Origin: Pteria penguin
Taxonomy: Eukaryota; Mollusca; Bivalvia; Pterioida; Pteriidae
Reading direction: 5' to 3'
Assembly: GCA_035048485.1 (NCBI GenBank)
Contig: CM068587.1
Span: 51,451,501 to 51,515,500, forward strand
DNA length: 64,000 nt
Both the position numbers and the translations under genes were made by a program. This document shows, one piece after another, positions 36,601 to 47,699 of the stretch. Each line of letters begins with the position of its first letter. Position 1 is the stretch's first letter. The notes under the pieces were generated by a model that was not told the origin of the DNA, ran no database searches, and was given only the letters and a program-made list of their open reading frames with translations.

Positions 36601-36990
36601 CTACCGGTCTGTTAGTCAGCGTGCAACGCTCCAGCAAATGTCTGCATTGGGTTGTAGAGGGACTTTGGTCTTGGCGATGATCTCGGGGTCATACTGTCGA
36701 TGTCGAAGGCATTTAATAATTTTAGAACCCGCCGATATGAAATTATCGGAACCTCTGATCCTTCTTAGTTTGTACACTAAATCACCGTAGAAATTGGGAT
36801 GAGATATTCCACTGGATACGTATTGTCGAAAAGTCACATTTCCAAATTTAGATAAATTATGTGAATAAGATCTGTAAAATTTACCAAAAGTTTTTCGAAG
36901 TTTATGATGTCTGTAACCCTGAATAAGAAGTTTAAAAGTAATCTAAGAATTTTTTATGAACATATAAAGACCAAGTAAGGCTGTAGAGGG
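36601..36990 (-). pseudogene. RT-A reverse transcriptase C-terminal relic
   Basis: The open part (36837-36616) reads MTFRQYVSSGISHP, NFYGDLVYKLRRIRGSDN and KIIKCLRHRQYDPEIIAKT, close to the 23.3 kb copy. Upstream, GYRHHKLRKTFGKFYR-like fragments extend to about 36950. It is 5' truncated and frameshifted near the end. Confidence 0.75.
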
Positions 36991-37029
36991 ACCTATGAAA
37001 AGATTTAAGATATTTCAAATGATATAAGG

Positions 37030-37178
37030 GTCATCAGTGGCGGATTTAGAGGGGACGCCACGTATTTACATGTAAAATTCCAGATTTGGCACCCAAAATG
37101 GCTGAGTATCTAAGCGAGTACTTGACTTTCACATGTGCCCTCCCCCTTTTCGGAAATCCTGGGTCTGCCACTGGTCAT
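37030..37178. mobile_element. MITE, 139 bp, with 5-bp target duplication
   Basis: The element 37035-37173 begins CAGTGGCGGATTTAGAGGGG and ends with the imperfect inverse GGAAATCCTGGGTCTGCCAC TG. GTCAT flanks it on both sides (37030-37034 and 37174-37178). There is no coding capacity, so it is a non-autonomous DNA transposon. I do not assign a superfamily. Confidence 0.8.
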
Positions 37179-38880
37179 ATTGTGGACGTAAAAGAGGTTT
37201 GAGATATTTTGAATACGTCGATGTCCAGCAAATCTTTTCTACTATCAGGATGTTAAAAGTGCTATTTTCTTCAAATAGCATTTGTCTCTTATTCATAGAA
37301 AAAACTTATTATAGTTGTTAACAGAACTCATTTCATGTGTATAGGGTTTTAAATTACTCAAATTATTTCGAATCAACCTTGATGAAAAAGGAAATATAGG
37401 GTTCTTTTATATATTGGTTATTAACTTTGCACAAACATTTTTTGTGAATGATAAAAGTCTAGCTGCCGCTGATATCTCATGGGAAAATGCACTAATTACG
37501 CGATTCATATGAAGCAAAATATATAAGGTTGGAATAATGCCGTGGAGACTCGGAGAATAACTTCATCGCATTATGTCATCATAAAGTAATATTAGTTTTG
37601 ATTTATTTGAGTTCTTTCGCATAATACAGCTTAACGGGGCAATATCACCGTACAATATGTATAATCACAAGACAGTGTTCAAAAATAGCAATTGGGTCAG
37701 ACAACACCTAGCTTAGGATATCGAAAAGGGAAGAGATCTTACTTAAATGCATAATAGAGTCCACCCTAGTCAGATATAAATGATAAAGATAAGGAATGAC
37801 ATATATAGGGCGTCAGGAGCATGTTCTGTAACACGTTCATAAGGATATGCACCTCGAGCGATTAGTAAATATGTGTAACTGCCTATCAGTGTAGACCCCA
37901 CGTCCTGACTAACTGTAAATGAAGTGTTATCAAAAGAACCTATAAAACTCAATGTATAATCTGCAATAGGAAGTACCAGATCCGACATGCTGATTACATA
38001 ACAGCCAGTTTATTAAATGTTAAACAGGAAAGTAATTGAAGGATCGAATTATCCTACTTTAACCATGCGAATTACGTAATTTGTTGGTAAAATTGCAATT
38101 AATTAATATCTGACGAACCATTCATTTATGATATCATATATAGAATAAGTGTGTCAAAATATGTTATGTTGGACATTTTCGATTAGTTAATTGGCGCTGT
38201 GTCTCTGGAGCATTCGCGGCATACATGTACATGTATTTTTTTTTTATCACGGACCTTTATGAAATAAAGATGAAACCAGGTTTCCAGACGTCTCTCGTAC
38301 ATAGGTCTATTTTTTCTACGACATAAAATGTTATTTGCATTATAATTAAGGAATAAACGAACTGTGTTTGATTGTTTCCGACAGGTATACCGTGGTTATA
38401 TCGTTGGAAACAAAGTTTTCCTGGTGACGTTTGCGGACTTGTTTGGACTTTGGGTTGTTGAAATCGAATTGGTTTCTTGAGGATTTTACTAACTCCGGGA
38501 ATAATCATGAGAGACATATTTTTCACTTGAAGAAATATGCACATTATGCTTCTTCTTATTGTCAAATGAACGAAAGCAATGTGCAGGACATGATCATTTA
38601 CGCTAAAATGAGCGTAAACTGTGTTGGCAGATGTCGGTTTTTCCTTTCATATATGTATCATTAAAAGATGCGTACTTAAGATAAATGGCAATAATTTTGT
38701 ATTAAAATAATTATATTTAGTTTGTAAATATTATGATAATATGACATGTTTTCTTTGTATTGAAGAAGTATTTATTATTTTGTAGGACTTTGTCACAAAT
38801 AATCACTGAGAAGAGATTTCGAAATTTGTGAAGGTACTGAATAAATTCTAGTAGAGATAATTCCATATACTAATATGTCG
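37179..38880. other. No gene recognised
   Basis: AT-rich spacer. A minus-strand open stretch at 37770-37988 (72 codons, with LVLPIADYTLSFIGSFDNTS) has mixed composition and might be decayed coding DNA. No family is recognised. Confidence 0.35.
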
Positions 38881-38899
38881 ACGCCTAATTGATGACGGT

Positions 38900-39574
38900 A
38901 AGTATCAACTGAATAGTGAGTATCAAACGATATAACCAGTTTAATAATCTTTGCCAAAGAGAATACCTGTAAAGTAGATAATCAAGGATAATATCACATT
39001 AACAGACGGTATCAGGGGGTGTCACCAGCGTAATAGTAGGCATTAATGGGTGATGTTAGTTAGTTGTGGGAATCAAAGTATACCACCAGCTTAGAAACGG
39101 TATCAGAAGGTAAAACAATCGAAGTGGTCGGTAGAAAAGCATTATACAAACTAAGTATAGGGCTTCAAAGAGTAACAGCAGCTTTGTCGTCGATATCATA
39201 CCAACTAACCAGTGAGTATCAGAAGATAAAACCAGCTTAGCAGTCAGTAAAGGATAATATCAGTAGTAGATATTGAATGGTAATGTCAACTTGTTTTGTA
39301 TTAAACGGCATTACCAGATAAGGAATCGATTTCAAAGGATAATATTAGCTTAGCAGTCGGTAATAGAATATACCACCGGGTTATTATGAAAGAGAAATAC
39401 CAGCTTTGTAGTGGGTATCAGAGGGTGATATCACCTTAGTAGTGGGTATCAGAGGGTGATGCCACCTTAATATCAAAATATAACAGTCAAAGGGTAACAC
39501 CAACTAAGTTGTTGTCAAGGGTCATAAGTAGTCGCTATCAAAGCGTAATTAAAGATTAGAAGTTGGTATCAAGG
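38900..39574. repeat. ~31-bp minisatellite, segment 1
   Basis: A degenerate tandem array. Well-preserved neighbouring units start at about 39411 and 39442 (31 bp apart) and read GTGGGTATCAGAGGGTGAT then ATCACCTTAGTA. Other units show GGTATCAAAGGGTAATAC then CAGCTTAGTA variants. Segments at 40866-40985 and 41258-41560 have the same unit. Confidence 0.8.
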
Positions 39575-40083
39575 AAAGAAAAAAGAGGAGTTACTGGCTC
39601 AGTTATGTGGCAGAAGTCACCATGGAGCTACACAATGCATGAATATCAATAATATACTAGCACATATAATACATTGCAAAAATATTTGATTGTAGTGCAA
39701 TTACGATACCGACTAAGGACGGTCATTTAATTTGACAAAAGCCAAACAAATGGTGAGGTTAATCGGTTTACGGGCCCACCTTCCCACTCACCGTAACAGC
39801 AGAACAATCAAAGGACGTACATTAAAAAATTTATATATAATCTTCGATGTAAAGAACAAGGGTCAACAGGTATCGCATATTGAGAGGTCATAAAAATATA
39901 AACGCGTCAGGTATTGTAAAACACATAATTATATAAAAATATATGCGACATCAACATGGTAAACTTTGCTCTGCCAGTCTGAAAGCGAGCTAAGACCCTA
40001 GATCTGTAGGAGTCCCGACTCACAGTCAGAGGGGACGAGGTTCAGGACCATGTCTCCTCTGAAAGAGGTTTAGACAAGGCCCG
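39575..40083 (-). repeat. RT-A 3' untranslated region
   Basis: The minus strand matches 17217-17790 and 23474-23955 from the stop codon outward, ending at the AAGAGGAGTTACTGGCTCAG side (plus-strand text). It borders the minisatellite directly. Confidence 0.85.
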
Positions 40084-40865
40084 TCATATAGTCCCCACCG
40101 CCCTGTTAGTCACCGTGCAACGTTCAAGTAAAAGTCTGCATAAGGTTGTAGAGGGGCGAAATACAAGACCTATAGTCTTTTTGATGATATGAATGTCATA
40201 TTGTCTATTTAGAAGACGTTTGACTATTTTATTACATGATAAAATAACGTTATCGGAGCCTTTTACTTTCCTTGGTTTATATACGAGATCACCGTAAAAA
40301 GTAGGATGGGAAATTCCATTGGATACATTATGTTGAAAAGAAATATTTCCAAATATAGATAGAAGTTCTGAATAAGATCTAAAGAATTTGCCGACTGTTT
40401 TTCTAAGCTTGTGATATCTGTAACCCTGAGTTCGAAGTTTAGTAGTAATTTGTAAATTTCGTTTATGAAAGTCCAAAACATCGGTGCAGCCTCTGACAAA
40501 TTGAGATATATAGATACCATATGATGGGAGTCGAGTAAGGAAAGGGAGTCCAAGTAAGGAAAATTTACAATAGGAAATCCAAAATCCTTACGTTTATCAT
40601 AAATATTAGTATATATTAGGTGGTTGATAATTTTGATGTTCAAATATAAGAAAGGTGTAGATTTATCTCAAGTATAAACTTTATTCAATTTGAGCTCTGG
40701 TGGATATATTTCTGATATGAAATGTTCGAATTCAGGGTTGTCGATAACCAAAATGTCATCCAGATATCTGCAAGTATTATTAAATTTGTCAATGAGGTCG
40801 AAACGTTTTGATTCAAGGAGAAACGCATGTGTAGTAGTCGGAATTGAAGGGTAATAGAACTACGT
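40084..40865 (-). pseudogene. RT-A reverse transcriptase, motif C to C-terminus
   Basis: On the minus strand CRYLDDILVIDNPEFEHF (about 40770-40720) gives motif C with both aspartates. STPFLYLNIKIINHLIYTNI, RKDFGFPIVNFPYLD, and a frameshift follow. Then comes the 130-codon open stretch 40476-40084 with GYRYHKLRKTVGKFF, FYGDLVYKPRKVKGSDN and ERCTVTNRAVGTI. The element starts abruptly at about 40865 inside the minisatellite, as expected for a 5'-truncated insertion. Confidence 0.85.
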
Positions 40866-40985
40866 GGTGGATATAAAAGCATAATACCAGCTTAGTAACG
40901 GGTATGAAAGGATAATATCAGCTTAGTTGTCGGCAAATGCTGGTGTCACAAGCTTCGTGGTGGGTATCAACGGGTAATACCAGTT
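40866..40985. repeat. ~31-bp minisatellite, segment 2
   Basis: AATACCAGCTTAGTAACGGG-type units resume immediately after the RT-A insertion. Confidence 0.75.
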
Positions 40986-40994
40986 AAGTAATCG

Positions 40995-41250
40995 GAATCG
41001 TTGCGAACCCCGGAAAATACAAAATTCCTTGGTGAGACTAGGTGCCCGCGGAGAACGAGCATCTTCTGTTTGCCTGCAACACACGTCACAATAGTTATAT
41101 GTAAACGTTATTTTCAGTGGAGGTCCGAATGCACACAGGAATGTACATAAATGGTAAAAGTGACGTCATAATAGGATTTGTCGAACAGTCATTCAATCGC
41201 ACCCCAGAACGTCATGAATCATTCTGCAAAGCGGAACCTCATATTCTCTC
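40995..41250 (-). repeat. R3-like fragment inserted in the minisatellite
   Basis: The part 41000-41100 matches the R3 core in minus orientation (TGCGAACCCC, GGTGAGACTAGGTGCCCGCG, GCCTGCAACACACGTCAC). The sequence to about 41250 is not minisatellite and presumably belongs to the same insert. Confidence 0.6.
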
Positions 41251-41257
41251 CGCTAAG

Positions 41258-41560
41258 TAATGAGTGTCAAGGGTAATACCACTTTATTAGTAGATATCAA
41301 ATGGTAGTATTAGCTAAGCAGGCGGTATTAAAGGGTATTATTGGGTTAGAATTAGGCATCAAAGGATAATACAAATTTATAAGTGGGTACCAAAAGTACT
41401 ATCTACTAAGTAATGGGTATCAAAGCGAATACCATCTTAATAGTGGGTGTCAAAGGGGGTAGTACTAGCTTATCAATCTGTGTCAAAAGGTAATATGAAA
41501 TAAGTGGGGGTGTAAAACATAATTATAATACCAGTTTAGCAATTGGCATCAGAGGATTAA
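41258..41560. repeat. ~31-bp minisatellite, segment 3
   Basis: Units with GGGTATCAAAGCGAATACCA and GTGGGTGTCAAAGGG continue the array beyond the second insert. Confidence 0.75.
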
Positions 41561-42508
41561 ACTAGCCTGTGGTCAATATCTTAATGCACTCAGAAATTCA
41601 ATACTTCATTGTAAAACAAGTTTTTAAAAATAGTATCTCTCTAATGCGTAGTTAAGTCATCTTGACCTTACCATTGTAGGAATAATTATGACTTACAAAT
41701 ATTCCGGAGGTTTTAGATATATACTCAATTAAACCTTATTAACATCACTGAAGTCCTTGTTAATGGAAAATTTCATTATCTAAATATTTTTTCATATAAA
41801 AATATTGTACAGAAAAAGTGTTCTAGATGATTCACTGTGTAAAATGCATTTAATATTAGTCGATTTATGCTTATTGAAAGAAAATGATTTTCTCGCTAGA
41901 TATTCACTATTTCTAAGACATGGTTCAATTTTGCGGCAATAGATTTAAAATGTTAATATACATAGCAGTAGTCAAAGAAGAGCATTTCTTTTATACCACA
42001 CAAATAGAGAAGTTAGCTAACACTTACCCTCTAGCTTATCACAGAATGTCCAATTAAATTTTGTGAAACATAATTATATTTTTTTTCACGGGCCATTATT
42101 ACCCTTAAAGTGCTTGTGCTAAAATTCAAGCCCTATCAGTTGTATTATATCCCCAGATAAAATGTCAAGCAGAGTTGAGTGAAATGACGTGCATTTACAA
42201 TTAAATCATCGTAATTATTGAGCATTTAAACATTTTAAAAAAATGATGTAAAGTATTAATATCTTACTTTTTCGTTTTTAATTAATTTTTGTTTCGGAAA
42301 GAAAAACCAAACAAACAACTAAATTAATATACTGAAGGACAAAATAAACGTTACAATTTAAATATTTAAACTTTCAAGAGAAAAAGGTAAAACGATATCA
42401 ATCTTACTTTATTTCTAGATAATGAATAGAGCTGAATTACTTTGTTTAAATGTCTAGTCGAACACTCTTAACATTTTCTCGCGCCCAATAAGAAAAAATG
42501 GAAATCGA
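41561..42508. other. No gene recognised
   Basis: AT-rich sequence upstream of the Tc1-like transposase. I did not find a clear terminal inverted repeat. Confidence 0.45.
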
Positions 42509-43290
42509 ATGGTAACGCCTGCAAATACTGCATCATCGATACCGAGTTTGCGTCGAATAAGCGCACGCGCTATTCGACGACGTTTATTGGAACGAGGGCT
42601 TAAAGCGCACCGGCTATATCGAGGAACCTTTTACATTGCGACACTAGCGCTAGCGACTTGCGTGGGCACGGAGGCATTTACGATGGAGAATACAGGATTG
42701 GAGGCGTGTTTTAATCACCGATGAGTCTCGATTCATGCTTCATCAATCTGATCGGCGCATGCGGGTGTATAGGCGACGCGATGAACGATATCATGCGTAT
42801 TGTGTTCAACGACACGATAGATTTGGTGGCGGAAGTGTGATGATGTTGGGCGGAATAACAGTAAACGGACGCACGGACCTTGTCTTTGTTGACGGAACAT
42901 TAACAGCGCAACAGTACCGAAATGACATTCTTATTCCATATGTTGTACCTTATGTTTCTGCCCGCAATCTAACATTTCAGCAGGATAATGCATGTGCAAT
43001 GTCACCCGATTTGTCACCAATTGAACATCAGTGGGATTACTTGGACAGACGTATCCGGAAAAGAGAACATCAACCGCAAACACTCCAAGAACTACGAAAT
43101 GCTTTGCAGCAGGAGTGGAGAAATATTCCCGTTCATTACGTGAACAAGCTCATGGCATCTATGCACCGTCGATGTAGGCAGTTGTGGACGCCCGCGGAAA
43201 ATTTACAAGATATTGAACTTGTGAAATGCACAATCATATGTATTGACTTTATCCCGAAAGTCCGGATTTAAGTGAGGTTCATTGAACATT
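42509..43290 (+). pseudogene. Tc1-like transposase, broken
   Basis: The frame from 42509 reads IPSLRRISARAIRRRLLERG then LKAHRLYRG, the N-terminal DNA-binding region. A frameshift at about 42650-42680 leads into WRRVLITDESRFMLHQSDRR (first catalytic D in TDES). GGGSVMMLGGITVNGRTDLV and LTFQQDNACA (second D) follow, then MSPDLSPIEHQWDYLDRRIR (third acidic residue, E in PIEH). About two dozen codons between QQDNA and MSPD are missing, shortening the D-to-E spacing below the DD34E standard. Part of the segment before WRRV is also lost. It is inactive, but well preserved in the second half (178 open codons). Confidence 0.92.
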
Positions 43291-43429
43291 TCAATGCTAA
43301 TTTTTTTATGAAATGAAGTATAAATAAATTATTTTTTCAATTTGAAATAAAAATTATCATTGTGTCTAATTTTAAATGAAATGTGTTTAATGTAACGTTT
43401 CTTTTGTTCGTCAATATAGAATATGACTA

Positions 43430-43640
43430 TAATCTTCTTATTTCATATCAATTATTTCTTTATATAAACAGTGCTGAATTATATTGTTTCGTCTGTATGT
43501 CAGGGCAGTCACGGAGAGTGTGGCTAGCTAAACAGGAGACGTTCACTCCTCCCGGGCACCTGGTCTCACCTCTGAATTTCAGGGGTCCGTGAAAGTCCAC
43601 TGTGGTACATTGTTGTTAGTTCCATAATCATGTCACACGA
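43430..43640 (+). repeat. R3-related repeat
   Basis: It contains GGCTAGCTAAACAGGAGACG, TTCACTCCTCCCGGGCACCT and GGGGTCCGTGAAAGTCCACT. A longer match, including the upstream ACAGTGCTGAATTATATTGT side, appears in reverse at 49400-49580. Confidence 0.75.
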
Positions 43641-43666
43641 GTAACTTTCGATTTTTTTTAAATAAA

Positions 43667-43668
<2 letters not shown>

Positions 43669-43720
<52 letters not shown>
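43669..43720. repeat. AT microsatellite
   Basis: About 26 AT units just beyond the 3' side of the Penelope-like element. Confidence 0.97.
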
Positions 43721-43724
<4 letters not shown>

Positions 43725-43875
43725 AAAGCACAAAAAAGGAAATTGTAGCAACATTCACTATTCATAAGTATCGGATCAACCTCAATGAAGGTTAATGCAA
43801 ATCCTCGAGAAAAAGGGGTCAATGTAAAGCACAGGTAAGCGATAACGATACTAAAACAATTTAAAAATTGCCAAA

Positions 43876-43903
43876 TTTTCGAAGCAATCTGCTTCTTCTT
43901 CAG
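43876..43903 (-). ncRNA. Hammerhead-like motif in the Penelope-like 3' region
   Basis: On the minus strand CTGAAGA is followed by AGAAGCAGATTGCTTC (5-bp GAAGC/GCTTC stem) and GAAAA. This is the box 1, stem II, box 2 order. It lies about 500 bp after the stop codon of the GIY-YIG element on the same strand. Penelope-like elements are known to carry hammerhead motifs. One box 1 substitution and an extra A suggest a dead copy. Confidence 0.45.
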
Positions 43904-44404
43904 GACACAAACAAACAAACACTTACATAAATATAGAGACACGAAAAGAAAGATAGAAAATATATACAAAGCACTAGTCTAATAAAAACTGGTTTCTTCA
44001 ATTGGCTACATATTGAGCGTTTCTCTATGCGCTATCTAATAGGAAATGAGCCAAACACAAGCTAACAGCTTGGTTACAGGTCAAGTGGCGCCCCCTAAAA
44101 TGTATTTGCATTGACCTACTGGAGGTAATTAGACTACGTGATAAGAAGACAAAGAAAATAAATAACAGAAATAAATGGGAGTGAAAAACAAATAAGTGAT
44201 AAAATAAGTAAGTACCAATAAAAAAAAATACTGTCAAGACAAGTGGTGATATTGTATGGCGAGTTACATGACAAGTGTAAAGACACGGATGCCTATCGTC
44301 TGTCCGTACCAAACCCTACCCAAAAATGGGCATCTCCACAAAAGATACAGTGTTTGGGACAAACAAACGCAGACTGCTCTATCTCATAATAGGGGAATCT
44401 GGTG

Positions 44405-45706
44405 TCAATACTTCTGGTTCATCAAAAGGTCATCTGACACTTTGTTTAGACCGCTTGGTTCTATAGTGTCAAGCATATGTTGCCAAAAGCCCTCTTTCGC
44501 CACTCGGTCATCTACTGTCCACTTCGCACTATGGTCAATGGCCACAACAATCATGTCCTCCTAAGAATGGTTGTCCATGTTTAAATGCCTGGCTACTGGC
44601 AGATGCATTTTCTTGGTTTTGATGGACGGCCTATGGTTGTTCACTCGCATGTTCAAAGCATCTTCTGTTTCCCCAACATACTGTTTTTTACATACCTTGC
44701 ATGTGATAAGGTAAACCACATTTTTGGATTTACAGGAGAGTTTATCCAAAATCTTGCACTCCTTACCGGTTACAGAACTTTTGAAGGTAGATATAGTGTC
44801 TGAGTGGGGGCACAGCTTGCAGCGTTTGTCATTGCATGTTGTGAACGAACCAATTGGTCGTGGATTGTCAAGCCTTGATCTGACTACATGATCTTTAATA
44901 CTTTTAGGCTTTCTGTAGGCAACCATAGGAGGTGATGGGATGGCCTTCGCCATACGTTTGGAATTGTGGAGGGTAGGCAGGTGTTTGCGTATGATTGTAG
45001 ATAGGCCTTGCAAAGCTGGGTGGAAGGTGATGACTAAAGGTATTCTGGGGGCAGTGTCCTTAGTTTTGTATTTCAGCAAATCTGCTCTACTGGTTGACAT
45101 GGCATTTGAGATAGCTTTGTCAACGGAGTTCTTATTATACCCTCTGTGGCATAGTCTCTGTTTGAGTTCTGAACTCCTCGTCTTATACAAGTCATCAGTA
45201 GAGCATATTCGTCGTAATCTGGTGGACAAACTTTTAGGAATACCTTTGAAGACATGGGGCGGATGACAACTGTCCGGTCTAAGGTAGAGGTGTGCATCTG
45301 TAGGTTGGTGAACAAGTCAAAATTGATGTTTCCGTTGCACAGAGTGGATCTGGTGTCCAGGAAGACATTGGTGGTTTCTGAGATATCGGCAGTGAACTTT
45401 ATGGAGGGATGAAAGTTGTTGGCAAAATTAATAAATTCATCCAGTTTTTCTCTACCTGCTGTCCATTTCATTTCAATATCATCAGTAAAACGGAGCCAGC
45501 TCATGGGTTTGGTTGGAGCTTGGCTGAGGAGTCTTTCTTCTAACTCACACATGAAAATGCGCTGACAATGGAACGGCCAGGAATGCCTTCCTTGTGGATT
45601 TTAGGTAGCAGGTAAAATTGACCCAACCTGGGATTTTCAGGACAAAGGTAGTCTGTTGTGTCATCGTCAATCTCACCTGCCTCGCACATCTCGAGCAAAT
45701 CGGAAG

Positions 45707-45710
<4 letters not shown>
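44405..45710 (-). pseudogene. Penelope-like element: RT plus GIY-YIG endonuclease
   Basis: Minus strand, from the N-terminal side. DLLEMCEAGEIDDDTTDYLC and FYLLPKIHKEGIPGRSIVSA hold the fingers motif. A deletion joins this to FMCELEERLLSQAP, removing the palm with motifs A and B. LRFTDDIEMKWTAGREKLDE has motif C (DD present). A frameshift at about 45300 leads into [39 protein letters not shown], then [11 protein letters not shown] (zinc-binding linker) and [19 protein letters not shown], the GIY-YIG core (VYL and YVG). After HLNMDNHS a small deletion shifts frame once more; the last part reads WTVDDRVAKEGFWQHMLDTI and ends at a TGA (44405-44407). RT plus GIY-YIG with this CxxC linker defines endonuclease-bearing Penelope-like elements. 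This copy is non-functional. Confidence 0.92.

Positions 45711-45803
<93 letters not shown>
45709..45803. repeat. AT microsatellite
   Basis: About 46 AT units, directly abutting the truncated 5' end of the Penelope-like element. Confidence 0.98.
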
Positions 45804-45804
<1 letters not shown>

Positions 45805-47213
45805 ATTTACTTTTCAATTTAATAGATTATTCCCCACACGCCTATGCAGATTAGAGGATACATTTGGTATATTCCGCATCAATATGATATCGCTTGCCAT
45901 CAATAGTACCTTCACATTTGGCAATCCTTTATTATTTTGTACATTAAGCACAACGCCCGAGAGTGTAAGGTCATGCTAGACCCAATTGATAATTTTTGAT
46001 TCGGCAAAAATAATGCAAATACTTTTCTCCACCTCGAACATACATGATACAGTATCTGATGCATAGACAAACATGTTTACATTCTGTAGTTAATTCTCTT
46101 GTCATAACGTCAGGGATGGTCTATTTATGATGTAAGTTTATTACGTAATTTTTCTCTACCGTGATAGAATAAATTACTAATAAGATGAGTGAGCGCAGCG
46201 GAAGAATGATGTTTTCTAGATAGGGATTAATTTACCGTCCAAACTTTAGAAACGATTATGAAAGAAAATGCTTTCTCCTATTTTCTCCAAAGACTTTTGA
46301 TACTAATTAGATGGGTAAGATCACGTGATGCAGAAGGAAGACCCTTTAGAAAATTTATAATAGTATTGTATTGATTTTGTGTTGACGTCATGTGAACAAA
46401 GTGGATGTACAAACACCATCTCCCTCTGTAAAGTTTTATCACAGAAATTACTTGCAATGCTATTATAAAATCAATATTTCAGATATAATTGTTTTAATTC
46501 AAATACATGTATACCTAAAGTCTTAACTGACAAATATAAAGTCTTTTCGATTTAATGTAAAGAGGTAGTATTTTTCTCTCCTTTGTACTTTGAAACTTTT
46601 TTATACAATACCCGTTTAGTTAAGCGTTGATGTATCAAATAAGTACATATATACATATGACCGTCAATATGATACTATTGTTATATTTGTTTTCTATACA
46701 GTCACACCTCGACATTTTACAAAAACTAGATTATTTTGAGACATAGTAACGCAAGATCTACTTTACAAACGTAATTTCAAACTCTTTCGCCTTATGCTAA
46801 CACATTGCTTATGAAAATGTGTAGAATATTTAGGAAAATCATAAAAAGATTGGTTTCAACAGTATTTATTGAGAAAGGATATACTGACATATAACTAACG
46901 AATGCATAATATTAAGGATTGAGCAGCAAGCAAGAATGCTTATATAAAGCTTTCTCCTTGTATTCAATTTCATAATTTACCTTTTGATAAGGCGGACGTG
47001 ATATTTAACATCATCGTATTGTTGTTGGAGATTAAAAATACACATATACTTACGCAGACGCCTTCAAACATTTGCGTATACATATATAGAATAACATGTA
47101 CATACGCATGTGTTAAACAAAAAAGAAAGCAAAGAAAGAAATGATAGCAGAGCAATTTTACGTTGCTTATTATAAATAGAAATTGTCCTAGCACGTCTAC
47201 TTTGTAGTATAGT
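45804..47213. other. No gene recognised
   Basis: AT-rich spacer with no coding, RNA or repeat signal that I can support. Confidence 0.5.
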
Positions 47214-47595
47214 TAAAAACGTTTGAATATATCCTCGTTTACATCGTTATCATACATAGGGCATCCAGAAAGTAATATATCAGTTTTTATATTGACAGTT
47301 ATTATGGATTGTAGTAGGTCATTATCTCTTAAGTGATTATTATTTGTTGGAGTTAAGAGAGTTGCAGCCCAATCGCAGACGATCATGATTTATTTGACAC
47401 CATCTTCCCTCTGTGTAAAACTGCTTTGGATTTTCTTGTAGTCCTTTTTCTTTTAAATGAGATTTAAAGGAAGAAAATGAATCGAGCGATCTTGTAGATT
47501 CAGGTAATGAACTCCAATCAGTTGCTGTTTTATTAATGATTGAATTTGATATAATGTAATTTTACATCTTTGTACTTGAAGGTCGTTTCCAGATC
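47214..47595 (-). pseudogene. LINE (non-LTR) C-terminal relic
   Basis: The minus strand reads TATDWSSLPESTRSLDSFSS then FKSHLKEKGLQENPKQF and HDRLRLGCNSLNSNK. This matches the end of non-LTR retrotransposon polyproteins (W-N-x-L-P, SFKxxL, then a HARLRxxCSxLN block). A further fragment, NDLLQSIITVNIKTDILLSG, matches the extreme C-terminus. The cysteine-rich segment that normally lies between these is missing. I cannot name the clade. Confidence 0.7.
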
Positions 47596-47699
47596 AATGA
47601 ATGCTTTGGCTGACCTGATGGACACTAAAATGATTGCTATATTATAAAACTTATTTCCATTATACATTTATACAATACTCTTCAACCCACATTGATTAT

